From: Verrucomicrobiota bacterium
GTDB taxonomy: Bacteria; Verrucomicrobiota; Verrucomicrobiia; Opitutales; Opitutaceae
NCBI GenBank assembly: GCA_016235555.1
Contig: JACRKC010000083.1
Location: forward strand, 186,001 to 250,000
Length of the DNA stretch: 64,000 bases
Direction: 5' to 3'
Shown: positions 22,688 to 32,291 of the stretch, piece by piece
Position numbering within the stretch: position 1 is the first letter of the stretch
Layout of the letters: every line of letters starts with the position of its first letter
Position numbers and translations under genes: made by a program
The notes under the pieces: generated by a model
What the model was told of the DNA's origin: nothing
What the model saw: only the letters and a program-made list of their open reading frames with translations
Databases searched by the model: none

Positions 22688-25386
22688 GAACAGAACCTGC
22701 AGACGGCTTCTTCGGTGAAGACATGATTGTCTTCGAAGGCCTGCACCGTGGCGGCTTCGTCGCACGTGGCTTTGAGGTGATCGCTCCTGACCTGGAACAC
22801 GCCGACCCCGTGCATCACAACGCATTCGAGTCCGACCTGGTTGCCCTGCTGTCGGTGCTGAAACCGGGCTGGCGGATGCAGGTGCAATGGACGAATGATT
22901 CCGACTTCCGAAAACCGCTTCAACGCTACCGGGAGGACACGGCCAACCTCGCGGCGAACAAATGGAGCAAGCGTCAGCGCAACGAGCGATTCGTGCGTTA
23001 CTGGCGCATGGCCGAATCCGGAGCGCTGCGGCGGGAGCGTCTGCGACTGTATTTCACGACGCCGGTCGATGCGGCCGTGCTCGGGAAGAACGCCGGCCGG
23101 CTGACGCATGAAGCGTTGCTCGGCACCTACGCCGAACAATTCAACCAGATTGGCCAGTTCCTGCAGGCCTTGTTCGGCGGGAGCGGCGGACAGGTGCGGC
23201 CGATGACCGATGCCGACCATTTCCTGCACTACCTTGAATTTCTCAACCCGTCGCTGCCGGAACAGAAGATCGCCGATCCTCTGGAGTTCTTCGATCCTCA
23301 GAAGTCCATTCAGGAAAACTGCTGGCTCGGCGAAGGCCGGCCGCTGGAGAAACCCGACACCGGCTTTTACCTCGATGGCTGCTACCACGGTATGCTCGTG
23401 CTCAAGTCGCTGCCGAAGCGCACCCGGCCGAGCCTCGCCTACCTGCTGACGAAGCTGGGATTCCGCGACTACGCCATCACGGTCAACATCGAGTCGGTCG
23501 ATGTTGAGGAGCTGATCGAGAAGGAGCAGAAGGAGCTGAACCGCGTCGAGGGAGACTACGAGAGCCTGAAGAAGGTGAAACTCCTCGCGGCCATGCGCAC
23601 GAAGGCTGCCAAGATCGCTCGTTACAGTAACGGCGACAGCTCGCCCTACCGCATCCAGTATATCATCCGAGCGTGGGACCGGAATCGGGAGGATCTCCGC
23701 GCGAAGCTGACCGCGCTGAAGGCTGCGGTCGGCAGCATGGAGCGGGCGCAGGCCTACGAGCCGGCCTTGGAGCCGTCAGCTCGAAACTTTTTCTACTGCA
23801 CCTGGCCCGGCTGGTCGTTCAGCCGTTACGATTCGCTCTGGCACGACTACGACGATGCCCTCGTCGCGAACATCCTGCCATTCTCCTCCACACCGGTCGG
23901 ACACCTCGATCAGGCTGAGTTCATATTCGAGGGGCCGAACGGGAACCTTGTCGGCGGGCGAACGTTTGTCGGTGAAGGTAACAACCAGACGCCTCAAAAC
24001 GCGGTCGTCATCGGCACGACGGGTTCTGGCAAGAGCGTCAATGTCATCGATATTCTCACGCAGACAGAGCCGTTCTATGCCTACACGATGATCGTGGAGG
24101 AAGGTGAGTCCTATACGACCTACGCCAAAACGGTCGATCCGACGGCGGAGCCGATTATCGTGCAGGCGAACGGCAAGCTCACCATGAACTACCTCGATAC
24201 GCGCGGCCTGCCGCTGTCGGGGCTGCACCTGAGCGCGGCGGCGGCGCTGCCGATGCTCATGGTCGGGCAGTCGAAAGACGAGGATCGCAACAAACTCCGG
24301 CAGGCGCTCCTAGCGAATGCCATTGGCCGACTCTACGAGGATTTTGCGCGGTGGTATTTCAACCGGCATCCCGAGGAGACGGTCGCACTCTCCCGACGAG
24401 CCTTCGCTCTCGACGTGTATCGCCGCAACCGAATGGGGCCGCAGGCGACGGCCCTGGATGCGTTTCTCGAGTTCGCGGAATGGGAACAGCAACGCAGCGA
24501 TGAGGCGGCGGCGTTCGTCGCTGCTTCCGACGAGGGCGATGTGGTCCGTTTCGCCAAGGACGGCGCTGGCGCGCAACAGGTCCGGGACTTGGTGTTCGCA
24601 CGCCTCACTCCCGGCGAGATGCCGCAGCACGGCCAGTTGCAGGAATTGCTCGCGGCGGAGGCATCCGGTCCGCACGCCGAGGAAATGCGCTACCTCGCCA
24701 CGCTCCTGGAGCCGTGGTCGGCGGGCGGCAGCTACGGGGAGCTTTTCGACGGCGTCTCGAATGTCTCGCTGACCGGCAAGATTGCACACTTCGAACTCGG
24801 CTACATTCCCGAGTCCGCGGAAGAGTTGAAAGCGGCGGCGGCCTTCCTGATCGCGAACTATACTCGTTCGCACATGATGCGCCTGCCGCGCGCGCTGCGA
24901 AAGCGAAACATCTTTGAGGAAGTCGCGCGCTTCTCACTCGTGCCTTCGGGCAAGAAGGTGCTGCGGGAGTCCTACCAGCAGCTCCGGAAATACAACGTCT
25001 GGAATGTCGCGACCGTGCAGAACTATGAACAGTTCAAGGCCTCCGATATTCGCGGGGCCGTCCTGGGCAACAGCCGCATCCTGTTCCTGCTCCGTCAGAG
25101 CGACCGTTCCGACATCGAGGACTTGAGTCGGGACTTCCCGATTCCTGACGCGGCGAAGGACGCCGTTATGAGTCATCCCGAGCCGGAGAAGCTGGTCGGG
25201 ACGAAGTATTCGCAGTTCACCTATTACCACACGGACGAACGCCGTCCGTTGATCGTGACGATGCGCAACGTTGCTTCGCGCGAGATGCTCTACTGCGCGT
25301 CGAGCTCCGGCGCGCATTTCGATCAGCGCGAGAAGGCGCTGCGCGGAAACACCAACGTGGTGGACGCCATCATCGCGAATGCGTGA
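22684..25386 (+). CDS. virB4: VirB4/TrbE secretion ATPase
   Basis: 900 residues. The N-terminal 400 residues are the CagE/TrbE/VirB domain; Walker A GTTGSGKS begins near residue 445, followed by MIVEEGESY and the late arginine and glutamine motifs of the ATPase domain (LFLLRQSDRSDIEDLSRD). It powers pilus assembly and substrate passage at the inner membrane. Full length for the family. Confidence 0.92.
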   Translation: MRTEPADGFFGEDMIVFEGLHRGGFVARGFEVIAPDLEHADPVHHNAFESDLVALLSVLKPGWRMQVQWTNDSDFRKPLQRYREDTANLAANKWSKRQRNERFVRYWRMAESGALRRERLRLYFTTPVDAAVLGKNAGRLTHEALLGTYAEQFNQIGQFLQALFGGSGGQVRPMTDADHFLHYLEFLNPSLPEQKIADPLEFFDPQKSIQENCWLGEGRPLEKPDTGFYLDGCYHGMLVLKSLPKRTRPSLAYLLTKLGFRDYAITVNIESVDVEELIEKEQKELNRVEGDYESLKKVKLLAAMRTKAAKIARYSNGDSSPYRIQYIIRAWDRNREDLRAKLTALKAAVGSMERAQAYEPALEPSARNFFYCTWPGWSFSRYDSLWHDYDDALVANILPFSSTPVGHLDQAEFIFEGPNGNLVGGRTFVGEGNNQTPQNAVVIGTTGSGKSVNVIDILTQTEPFYAYTMIVEEGESYTTYAKTVDPTAEPIIVQANGKLTMNYLDTRGLPLSGLHLSAAAALPMLMVGQSKDEDRNKLRQALLANAIGRLYEDFARWYFNRHPEETVALSRRAFALDVYRRNRMGPQATALDAFLEFAEWEQQRSDEAAAFVAASDEGDVVRFAKDGAGAQQVRDLVFARLTPGEMPQHGQLQELLAAEASGPHAEEMRYLATLLEPWSAGGSYGELFDGVSNVSLTGKIAHFELGYIPESAEELKAAAAFLIANYTRSHMMRLPRALRKRNIFEEVARFSLVPSGKKVLRESYQQLRKYNVWNVATVQNYEQFKASDIRGAVLGNSRILFLLRQSDRSDIEDLSRDFPIPDAAKDAVMSHPEPEKLVGTKYSQFTYYHTDERRPLIVTMRNVASREMLYCASSSGAHFDQREKALRGNTNVVDAIIANA

Positions 25387-25390
25387 TGCC

Positions 25391-26050
25391 ATGAAAACCA
25401 ACGAAGAAATCCAACGCGAAGCCCAGCGCATGGTGGTCGCGGGCCGCAGCTACCGGGAAGAGCATCGGGGCGTCGTAAGCGGAGTTGTGCCGCTACCTCG
25501 GGTGCTGGTGCAGCTCCCGGATGTTCAGGTCACGCGCAAGGCGGACCTGGCGGGGCCGGGTTCCGAGACCCGCCTCGTGAATCGTCACCGACATATCGAG
25601 GCAGCGATTGATGACGATGCTTTGATCTTCCGGCTCATGGAGCGGGAGACGGAGGCGATTGGCTCAACCGCCGCGACGCGGACGAGCGATCCCGTGGAAG
25701 TCATGGTCAGCCGGTCGGGGGTCGATCTGCTCCATGCCGGATACGAAATGGTCGAGGAGGACCGACTATTTGAGCGCCTCGCCCCCTATGCGGAGCGGTG
25801 CGAGGACCGGGATGATCGCGACCCGGTGGACGAACGGGAGGTCGCCGAAGTCGAGGCCGTCCTCGAAACTCACCTGCTGCCGCCATCAGACCGCCTCCGC
25901 ATGAAGGCGGACATTGTCGAGTTTCTCGAAGGGCGATTGGAGACGGGAGTCTTCATTGCCCACACCATCGATCGGCAGTGTGCCCGCGAGGGACAGCGCG
26001 AACGGCACACCCATCGCCACGAGCACAAGCTTACGATCAACGAATCCTGA
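25391..26050 (+). CDS. Hypothetical protein of secretion operon
   Basis: 219 residues from ATG 25391, five bases after the VirB4 stop. Soluble, charged; ERLAPYAERCEDRDDRDPVDEREV and a His/Arg-rich C-terminus (REGQRERHTHRHEHK). No domain recognised. Position between virB4 and a lipoprotein suggests a lineage-specific transfer factor. Confidence 0.65.
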   Translation: MKTNEEIQREAQRMVVAGRSYREEHRGVVSGVVPLPRVLVQLPDVQVTRKADLAGPGSETRLVNRHRHIEAAIDDDALIFRLMERETEAIGSTAATRTSDPVEVMVSRSGVDLLHAGYEMVEEDRLFERLAPYAERCEDRDDRDPVDEREVAEVEAVLETHLLPPSDRLRMKADIVEFLEGRLETGVFIAHTIDRQCAREGQRERHTHRHEHKLTINES

Positions 26051-26069
26051 ACGTCAACCAAGGCAACCC

Positions 26070-26564
26070 ATGCAACGATTCCTGGATAGTATCGCCTTCT
26101 CGCAGCCGTATCTGGTCGGCCTGCTTTTCATGGTAATGGTCATGCTCTTCATGCCGGGCTGCGCGACGGCGGGGGCGGATTCGGCCGGTCGCACGCGCAA
26201 TTTTGCCACGACGGCCGCGACCACCGCCGGTGGCGCCTACATCGGTGCCCGGGAGGGCGACGGCAAAGCGAAGAACGCTGCGGTCGGTGCGGCGGCGGGG
26301 TTCGTGGTCGGCGAGACCATCAACTATTTCAACAACAAGGCCCAGCGGGAGGCGTTCCTCGCCGGCTACGAAAAGGGCCAATCGAACGCCGTGAAACAGC
26401 AATACTGGATCGCTCGCGACAACCAGCGGCCCTCTGTCGAAGACGGCTACGAGGAAACTTACTACGAAATCGACGTGCCGCAGACAGATCGCGATGGCGT
26501 GCGGCGCGAACCGACCAAGCGGGTCATCCGTGTGGTCATGCCCAAGGAGGAAACCGGATCATGA
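26070..26564 (+). CDS. Lipoprotein, glycine-zipper type
   Basis: 164 residues from ATG 26070. A hydrophobic leader ends at the lipobox FMPGC, followed by a glycine/alanine-rich segment (TTAGGAYIGAREGD, AVGAAAGFVVGETI) typical of glycine-zipper lipoproteins, then a charged C-terminus. It occupies the place of a VirB7-like lipoprotein but is longer. Probably outer-membrane anchored and part of the channel or of exclusion. Confidence 0.7.
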   Translation: MQRFLDSIAFSQPYLVGLLFMVMVMLFMPGCATAGADSAGRTRNFATTAATTAGGAYIGAREGDGKAKNAAVGAAAGFVVGETINYFNNKAQREAFLAGYEKGQSNAVKQQYWIARDNQRPSVEDGYEETYYEIDVPQTDRDGVRREPTKRVIRVVMPKEETGS

Positions 26565-27367
26565 AGGCCCTCGTTTCAACAATCCTGTTTGTTGTGGTCT
26601 CGTTGCCGGCAACCGCGCAGTGGGCGGTGATCGATGCGGCCAATCTCCAGCAAAGCGCCGTGAATTACGCGGCGCTCGTGGAGCAGTTGTCGAATCAGGC
26701 CACGCAAATCACCAATCAGGTTCGGCAGATTCAGCAGTTCGAAACGCAGCTCAAGCGCATGGGGGACATGGCGAACGTGAAGGACCTGGTTGGCTTCCCA
26801 GAATTTCGGGCCGATCTCAACCTCCCGACCCAAATCAAGACCTGGGCGCAGGGCGTCGCTCGCGTCGATGGCCGCGGGCTTTTCGGCGACACCCGGGGCG
26901 GTATCTTCCGCGAGGTCAGCCCTGATTTCCGGGACTTCGACGGAGCCGTAGTCGAGCGCGATCCTGCCGTTTACAAGGACGCGCACGACATGGCGGTCAC
27001 GGTCGATGAGTTCAAGGTCGTGCAGAGCGACGTTTACAAGCGCCGTGAGGATCTGAAGCGCGCCATCACTCGCACCAGCGAAGCGTTGCAGGCCGCTGAA
27101 ACCGAGGCGGAGCAAAAGAAGTTGGAGGCGGTGTTGAACGCGCAATACGGCCAGCTCACGGCGGTCGATGCCGAGGTGGCTTTGAGCGCCGCACAGGTGC
27201 AGGTGAAAGCCGCCGAATCAGCCGCCATGAGCACCGCTCAAACGGAGGCCGATGCCGAAGCGCGGCGGCGGCTGGCGCAGCAGGAAGCTCGGAAGCTCTC
27301 GGCCACGTTCAAACCCCAATACGAGTCGATGCTCCGGTATGTGTTTGAAAAACGTTTCACACCCTAA
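26561..27367 (+). CDS. trbJ: VirB5/TrbJ-like protein
   Basis: 268 residues with a signal peptide (MKALVSTILFVVVSLPATAQ) and the TrbJ-type helical start AANLQQSAVNYAALVEQLSN then QITNQVRQIQQFETQL. The second half is a long coiled coil with many Ala/Glu/Gln. Minor pilus-tip or periplasmic component. Overlaps the lipoprotein gene by ATGA. Confidence 0.85.
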   Translation: MKALVSTILFVVVSLPATAQWAVIDAANLQQSAVNYAALVEQLSNQATQITNQVRQIQQFETQLKRMGDMANVKDLVGFPEFRADLNLPTQIKTWAQGVARVDGRGLFGDTRGGIFREVSPDFRDFDGAVVERDPAVYKDAHDMAVTVDEFKVVQSDVYKRREDLKRAITRTSEALQAAETEAEQKKLEAVLNAQYGQLTAVDAEVALSAAQVQVKAAESAAMSTAQTEADAEARRRLAQQEARKLSATFKPQYESMLRYVFEKRFTP

Positions 27368-27406
27368 CTCCGAACACCCTCGGAAAAAATCGGTCAAAAC
27401 GGTCAT

Positions 27407-27640
27407 ATGAAAGCACCTACGTTCACCGGAGTATTGCTGATGGCTGTGTTGGTGGCCGGCGGATGCGTGGACCGAGAGGCAGAGGCTCGACGTGCCCGCG
27501 AAGAGGCGGAAGCCAAGGCGCGTGCCGAGGCTGCCCGTAAGGAGATGGAGGCATTGCCGAAGGCATTTAAGAACCGGGACTATCTCAAAAAAGTTGACGA
27601 CACGGCGACGCCGAGTGCGCCCGAGACTTCGAAGAAATAG
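27407..27640 (+). CDS. Small TrbK-like lipoprotein
   Basis: 77 residues: leader MKAPTFTGVLLMAVLVAGGC with lipobox VAGGC, then a highly charged Ala/Glu/Arg helix and RDYLKKVDD. Between TrbJ and TrbL homologues, the place of TrbK entry-exclusion lipoproteins in Trb operons; function inferred from position and form. Confidence 0.7.
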   Translation: MKAPTFTGVLLMAVLVAGGCVDREAEARRAREEAEAKARAEAARKEMEALPKAFKNRDYLKKVDDTATPSAPETSKK

Positions 27641-27654
27641 TCGCCAGAAATCCC

Positions 27655-28836
27655 ATGGCCGCACCGATAGGCAGCATTCTTCCCTCTTCCTACTTCGACG
27701 GGCTTTCGTCGCTGTGGGGTGGATGCGCCTACATTGGTAGCGCGATTGTGGCCGCAGGGATGGCATTCCATGCTATCCGGACTCGGCCCGAGGCTGGCGC
27801 CTATACTTGGCTAATCGCGAAGGTGTTCTTGATCGGAATCTCCACGCTTTTCCTCCGCGAATGGCTGATGCGCCTCAACGACATCGTTAGCGCGTTTGGG
27901 AGCATGATGGGTGTCGATCCGACTGCAGTTGACGAACAGTTCGTGCAGTTCATCGCCGGCAAGGCCGCAACGGAGCCTGACGCCAGTATGTGGGACATTA
28001 TTTGGGGCACCAAATCGATTGGGACGGCGATCTGCTACGCGCTCCTCTGGTTGTTCGGCTGGCTTTCGTGGGGCGTGCAATACGTGGTCAAACTTGTCGG
28101 TGATATTCTCCTCACGGCTGGTTGGGCCATCAGCCCGATCTTCCTTTCTTTTTTCATGCTTCGGCCGATGACAGGCGTCGCGCAGAAGTTTGTTATCGGT
28201 CTGGCCGCCTTGGTTTGCTGGCCGTTCGGATGGATCATTGCGGCAGTGGTAACGAAGGCGATGTTGGATGCTGCCGCTACGGCCAGTCTCGTGCCTCTGT
28301 TTGTTGTCGGCGCGCCGATCGCTGCTCCTGCTCTCACGGTCTTGCTCATCGGTGCTTGGATGTTGGTCAGCTCCGTGTTGGCCCCGTATGTCACGACGAA
28401 GGTTTTACTCATGGGAGCAAACCCTGCCGCCGAATTCGCACGTGGTGTCGGAGGTGTCGCGCAGTCGGTCTTTGCCGGCGGGGTAGGCGCTGGCGTCGCC
28501 GCAGCCACCGGCGGCGTTGGTGCGGCCGGCGTCATTGCCGCCGCGGCCACGGGGGCGATGGCGAGTGGCGTCGAATCTGCGGCGCGTGGTGGAGGGTCTG
28601 CGCGAACGACTGGGACGGCTATTGGTGGCGTTTCTGGATTGTATGCCGGGCGGCTGATGCGGAGCCAGGTGGCTGCTACTCAGGAAATGGCGTCAGCTCA
28701 GGCGCGACGGGCCGGTGCTGCGGAAACGATGGCCGCCGAGTTTCGAGAGCATTCTAAGCAAAAACGGCAAAGCCGCAGCGGCTTTGATAAACAACCCCAC
28801 GAGGACAATCCCAACCAAGCAGCCATCGATATATGA
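27655..28836 (+). CDS. trbL: VirB6/TrbL-like polytopic membrane protein
   Basis: 393 residues with about six membrane segments between residues 20 and 250 (for example IGSAIVAAGMAFHAIR, AICYALLWLFGWLSWG, LLIGAWMLVSSVLAPY), then a Gly/Ala-rich, low-complexity segment (about 265-330) and a charged tail, the TrbL plan. Inner-membrane channel component. Overlaps the following small gene by ATGA. Confidence 0.85.
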   Translation: MAAPIGSILPSSYFDGLSSLWGGCAYIGSAIVAAGMAFHAIRTRPEAGAYTWLIAKVFLIGISTLFLREWLMRLNDIVSAFGSMMGVDPTAVDEQFVQFIAGKAATEPDASMWDIIWGTKSIGTAICYALLWLFGWLSWGVQYVVKLVGDILLTAGWAISPIFLSFFMLRPMTGVAQKFVIGLAALVCWPFGWIIAAVVTKAMLDAAATASLVPLFVVGAPIAAPALTVLLIGAWMLVSSVLAPYVTTKVLLMGANPAAEFARGVGGVAQSVFAGGVGAGVAAATGGVGAAGVIAAAATGAMASGVESAARGGGSARTTGTAIGGVSGLYAGRLMRSQVAATQEMASAQARRAGAAETMAAEFREHSKQKRQSRSGFDKQPHEDNPNQAAIDI

Positions 28837-29039
28837 GCCCGATTTTCAATTTTCATCGGAAGTATCCCAAGGTGCTCAAGGATCTGGCCCGTGAGACTGA
28901 CCGCCTAGCCAAAGCTGAGGACGACATGGCGAAAGCGATGCTTGAAACAATGAGGCAAGACGACGCCGAGAATCATGTTAGGCCACCGACGGAAGCGCGT
29001 GTCCCTGCCCAACCGAATCACGACAAAAAACGGAGGTAA
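28833..29039 (+). CDS. Small hypothetical protein of secretion operon
   Basis: 68 residues, coupled to the TrbL stop. Basic N-terminus (FNFHRKYPKVLKDLAR), a helical charged middle and a Pro-rich basic tail. No family recognised; likely cytoplasmic. Confidence 0.6.
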   Translation: MSPIFNFHRKYPKVLKDLARETDRLAKAEDDMAKAMLETMRQDDAENHVRPPTEARVPAQPNHDKKRR

Positions 29040-29044
29040 TCACC

Positions 29045-29710
29045 ATGGTCGCCAACGCCGAAACCGCTCCCGCGTCCGCCGCTCGCGTTGCCCCGCAGTT
29101 CGGAAAACCGAAATCCTCGCTGCTGGCCATTTTCGACCGGCAGCGCCGTCAGTCGCTGATCTGGTTTCTGGTCGCGGTGGCCGCGTGGGTGTGGGCCGCG
29201 TGGGACCGTCATAACCTGGTCGAACAACTGACGCGCAAGCGCGAGGTCGTGGTGATCGACAGCCTCGGCACCTATTACGTGTCACCCGTGGTGGACATCC
29301 AGGAGGCGAAGGACCTGCACGCGATGCAGACCAAACTCGCCTGCAAGGCGCTCTTCGAACGCAACCCGGCCGGCTTGGACAACCCGGAACTATTCAAGCA
29401 GCTCTTCCTGCGCGAGGCGGCGCAGACGGCGCAGGCCTCGCTCAATCGGACGAAGGCTGAATTCGAGGCCAAGGGTCTCCACCAGAAAGTCGAAGTCGGG
29501 GTGCCCGAGATTTTGAGCACGCGTGACAACGCCTTCTACACCTCGACCGACGTGCAGTTGATCCGCGTCGGCTCCTATCAGGGAGCACCGATCACGGAGG
29601 TGCTCCGCTACCGCGTGAAATTCAAGTTCCTGATCAACCCGGACCTCACCCGCAACGGCCGGTTTCCGACCGCGGTCGCGGCGTTTCAGGTGGAGCCCAT
29701 CAAAACGTGA
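29045..29710 (+). CDS. trbF: VirB8/TrbF-like protein
   Basis: 221 residues: basic cytoplasmic lead, one membrane helix (SLIWFLVAVAAWVWAAW, about 37-53), and a periplasmic VirB8-like domain with TYYVSPVVDIQEAKDL and a C-terminal beta strand region RYRVKFKFLINPD. Inner-membrane scaffold of the channel. GGAGG lies upstream near 29031. Confidence 0.85.
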   Translation: MVANAETAPASAARVAPQFGKPKSSLLAIFDRQRRQSLIWFLVAVAAWVWAAWDRHNLVEQLTRKREVVVIDSLGTYYVSPVVDIQEAKDLHAMQTKLACKALFERNPAGLDNPELFKQLFLREAAQTAQASLNRTKAEFEAKGLHQKVEVGVPEILSTRDNAFYTSTDVQLIRVGSYQGAPITEVLRYRVKFKFLINPDLTRNGRFPTAVAAFQVEPIKT

Positions 29711-29719
29711 GGACACGCC

Positions 29720-30628
29720 ATGTTGAAAGCCCTGCCACTCTTCATCGGACTCGCCTCGGCGCTTGCGGCGCAAACGATTCGCGAGGCAAAGCTTGATCCA
29801 AGGCAGACGGTGGACCTGCCGGTGTCCCGCGAGGTCACCACCGTCATGTTCCCGGGACCAATCACCGCCGTGGCGGGAGCGGACATGCTGATCGAGAGTG
29901 GCAAGGCGGCGGTCGAAATCGAGGAAGGGACCCCGTTACGCTTCCATGTCTCCCACGCTCCTGGCTCGAATTTCATTCTCGTGCGCAGTCTTCAACCTGA
30001 AGCCACAGCGAGGCTGACGGCGATCTATGAGGGCTCGGCATACGTTCTCAACCTTCGAACGGTCGCGGCGGATTCGGTCGCCAGCGTGATTTTCCAACCC
30101 GCGACCCAAGCGACGGCTATCCGGGTGGAGGCGCCGCCGGAGCCCGTCAAATTTTCGCCGCGCATCGGGCTCAGCCTGCTGGATCGGGCGCGGGCTTATC
30201 CCGTCCTGGCCAAGTCGCTGCCGAAGGCCGTCGAGGGCGTGACGCTCCGTGCTCAGAATCGCACCGTTACGCTGCCTGACGTGGAGGTGACGGTGCAGGA
30301 GGTTTACCGCTTCTCCAAGGAAGACGCCGTGGTGTTCCTGCTCAGGCTCAAGAACACTACGGACAGAATCGTCGATCTCGCGCCGAGCACGTTCGCGGCC
30401 CGGGTCGCGAATGAGAAATTCGAGCAATCCATCGCCAATGGCCCGCGCAGCCTCGCCCCGGGCGAGAGCGCGGAGGCGGAGTTCGCGGTCGTCGGAATGC
30501 CGGACGGCACCCGCAACGATCTCAGTGCCGACAACGCCTTCACCGTTCTGGTCAACACTTCGCGGCGGGAGGCCGTCGCAGTAGCGGCGCCCACGCCATC
30601 ACCGACCACGGAGGCCCCGAAGTCATGA
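29720..30628 (+). CDS. trbG: VirB9/TrbG-like protein
   Basis: 302 residues with a signal peptide (LPLFIGLASALAAQ), an N-terminal domain starting REVTTVMFPGPITAV, typical of VirB9 (strand-rich), and a C-terminal domain with EVYRFSKEDAVVFLLRLKN. Less conserved than classic TrbG. Outer-membrane core component. Overlaps the VirB10 gene by ATGA. Confidence 0.75.
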   Translation: MLKALPLFIGLASALAAQTIREAKLDPRQTVDLPVSREVTTVMFPGPITAVAGADMLIESGKAAVEIEEGTPLRFHVSHAPGSNFILVRSLQPEATARLTAIYEGSAYVLNLRTVAADSVASVIFQPATQATAIRVEAPPEPVKFSPRIGLSLLDRARAYPVLAKSLPKAVEGVTLRAQNRTVTLPDVEVTVQEVYRFSKEDAVVFLLRLKNTTDRIVDLAPSTFAARVANEKFEQSIANGPRSLAPGESAEAEFAVVGMPDGTRNDLSADNAFTVLVNTSRREAVAVAAPTPSPTTEAPKS

Positions 30629-31734
30629 ACCCCCGCAATCTCGGCAATTTCTTCAAGAGCAAGTTCGGTTTGTTCGTCGTGTTCGTGGTCGTGCTATTCT
30701 CGGGGCTGGCGATCTACGGCCGCCAGCAAGCGCAGGAACGCGAGGCGGCGAAGCTCGCCGCGCAGAACGCGAAGAAGGTCGAACTCGGTCAGGTGCGAGT
30801 GCCCTTGGATCAAGGCCTCGAAAGTGGCCTGCCGCAACAGGCCCGGCCGCCGGCGGCAGTCCAAGCGGGGGAACCCGCAACCGCGAACGGCATCGTGCCC
30901 TTTCGTCCGGCGTCAGCAACGGCGGCAAACGGGACGGGACAGAAAGCACACGGAGCTGCGCCAACCGCGGAGCCGAAGCCGCGCAAGGTGCGATACACCT
31001 CGTTGCTGGCCTCCTATGAGGCACCTCCGGTGCGGTCGGAACGCACGGCTCCTCCTCCGCCGGAGAAATTCATGCCCTTCGGGACGCTCCTGAAATGCAA
31101 ACTCGTAAACACGATCGACAGCGCGAACCTGGAGACGCCCGTCATCGCGGTGCTGCTCGAAGACGTGTGGCAGAACGGCAAGAAGGTGATTCCGGCGAAC
31201 ACGCTCGTGCATGGCACGGCGCGCGCCGGCCGGCTGCGCGACCGCGTGACCGCAACCGGCACCTGGCGTTTCGTTTGGCAGGACGGGCGTGAACTCGCGT
31301 TCAACGGCGTGGCCTTGGATCGTGAATACGAACACGACATCGATGGCTACGGCATCACCGACGGATCGGGCGGGATCAAAGGCCGCCTCATGGCGACGGA
31401 TGATTTGCAGGAATTGAAGTTGCTGGCCTCGGCCGCGCTGAGCGGTTTCGCGCGGGGCACACAGGACCGGACGCAGACCGCCTTGGGCACGACAATCACC
31501 GGCTCGGTGTCCAACGGCGTGCGCGAAGGTGTCGGCGACGTGTTCGATCTCTACGCGAAGCGCACCCTCAAGGACATTGAGGAAAACGGCTACTTCGTCC
31601 GCGTGGCCGCCGGTAAGGAATTTTACGTCTACGTCCTCGAGTCGGTCGATCCGCAGAAGGCGAGCCTAGCTGGCATGAAGCTGCCACCGCCCGAGGCCAG
31701 TCCCGTTCCTCCTCCACCCGCAAACAAAGGCTAA
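30625..31734 (+). CDS. trbI: VirB10/TrbI-like protein
   Basis: 369 residues: one membrane helix (FGLFVVFVVVLFSGLAIYG), a Pro/Ala-rich periplasmic linker, then the TrbI domain with PFGTLLKCKLVNTIDSANLE, VIPANTLVHGTA, and GSGGIKGRL. Spans from inner to outer membrane and opens the channel. Full domain, no break. Confidence 0.88.
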   Translation: MNPRNLGNFFKSKFGLFVVFVVVLFSGLAIYGRQQAQEREAAKLAAQNAKKVELGQVRVPLDQGLESGLPQQARPPAAVQAGEPATANGIVPFRPASATAANGTGQKAHGAAPTAEPKPRKVRYTSLLASYEAPPVRSERTAPPPPEKFMPFGTLLKCKLVNTIDSANLETPVIAVLLEDVWQNGKKVIPANTLVHGTARAGRLRDRVTATGTWRFVWQDGRELAFNGVALDREYEHDIDGYGITDGSGGIKGRLMATDDLQELKLLASAALSGFARGTQDRTQTALGTTITGSVSNGVREGVGDVFDLYAKRTLKDIEENGYFVRVAAGKEFYVYVLESVDPQKASLAGMKLPPPEASPVPPPPANKG

Positions 31735-31736
31735 TC

Positions 31737-32282
31737 ATGAGACACATCCTGCTGACCTTTCCGCTTCTCGCCCTGGTGGGCTGTGCCACGCACCGTCCTG
31801 TGGCCGTGGTGGCGCCTCCTCCGCCGGCCCTGGCCGCAGCAATGCCAACGAAAGTCGTGGAGACGCGCTACGAAGTGCGCGGCTATCGCGAGGCGGCGAA
31901 TCCGTCGATCCGCCACGAAGCCCATGCGATTTACCGACAGACTCACGTGCCCCTGAACGCGAACGAATCGGGCGAAACCGTGCCGCGCACGGCCTTCGCA
32001 CCGGCGAGCTACGCCCCCTTGCCCGCGGCGGCTGAACTCAACGCCGAGTTGACGAACCAGAAAGCGATCACCGGTGAGTTGCGCGGGATGAAGGTTGCAA
32101 TGGCAGAAACCCAGCAACGCATGGAAACACAATATGCGCAGCTCGTCCGCCAGAGCGCCGAGGCAGCGAAACTTCGCGAACAACTGGAAGCCGAACGCAA
32201 CCGCCTCCGCAACGGTGGGCCGACGCCTCCGGCGGAGTCCGTCGTCTCCAACACTACGGCTTCCACGGAAGCGAAATGGTGA
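31737..32282 (+). CDS. Lipoprotein with coiled coil
   Basis: 181 residues; leader with lipobox ALVGC, Pro-rich stalk, then YEVRGYREAANPSIRHEAHA and a C-terminal coiled coil (MAETQQRMETQYAQLVRQSA). Starts 2 bases after trbI. Likely an outer-membrane factor specific to this secretion-system lineage. Confidence 0.7.
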   Translation: MRHILLTFPLLALVGCATHRPVAVVAPPPPALAAAMPTKVVETRYEVRGYREAANPSIRHEAHAIYRQTHVPLNANESGETVPRTAFAPASYAPLPAAAELNAELTNQKAITGELRGMKVAMAETQQRMETQYAQLVRQSAEAAKLREQLEAERNRLRNGGPTPPAESVVSNTTASTEAKW

Positions 32283-32291
32283 GAGCACGTC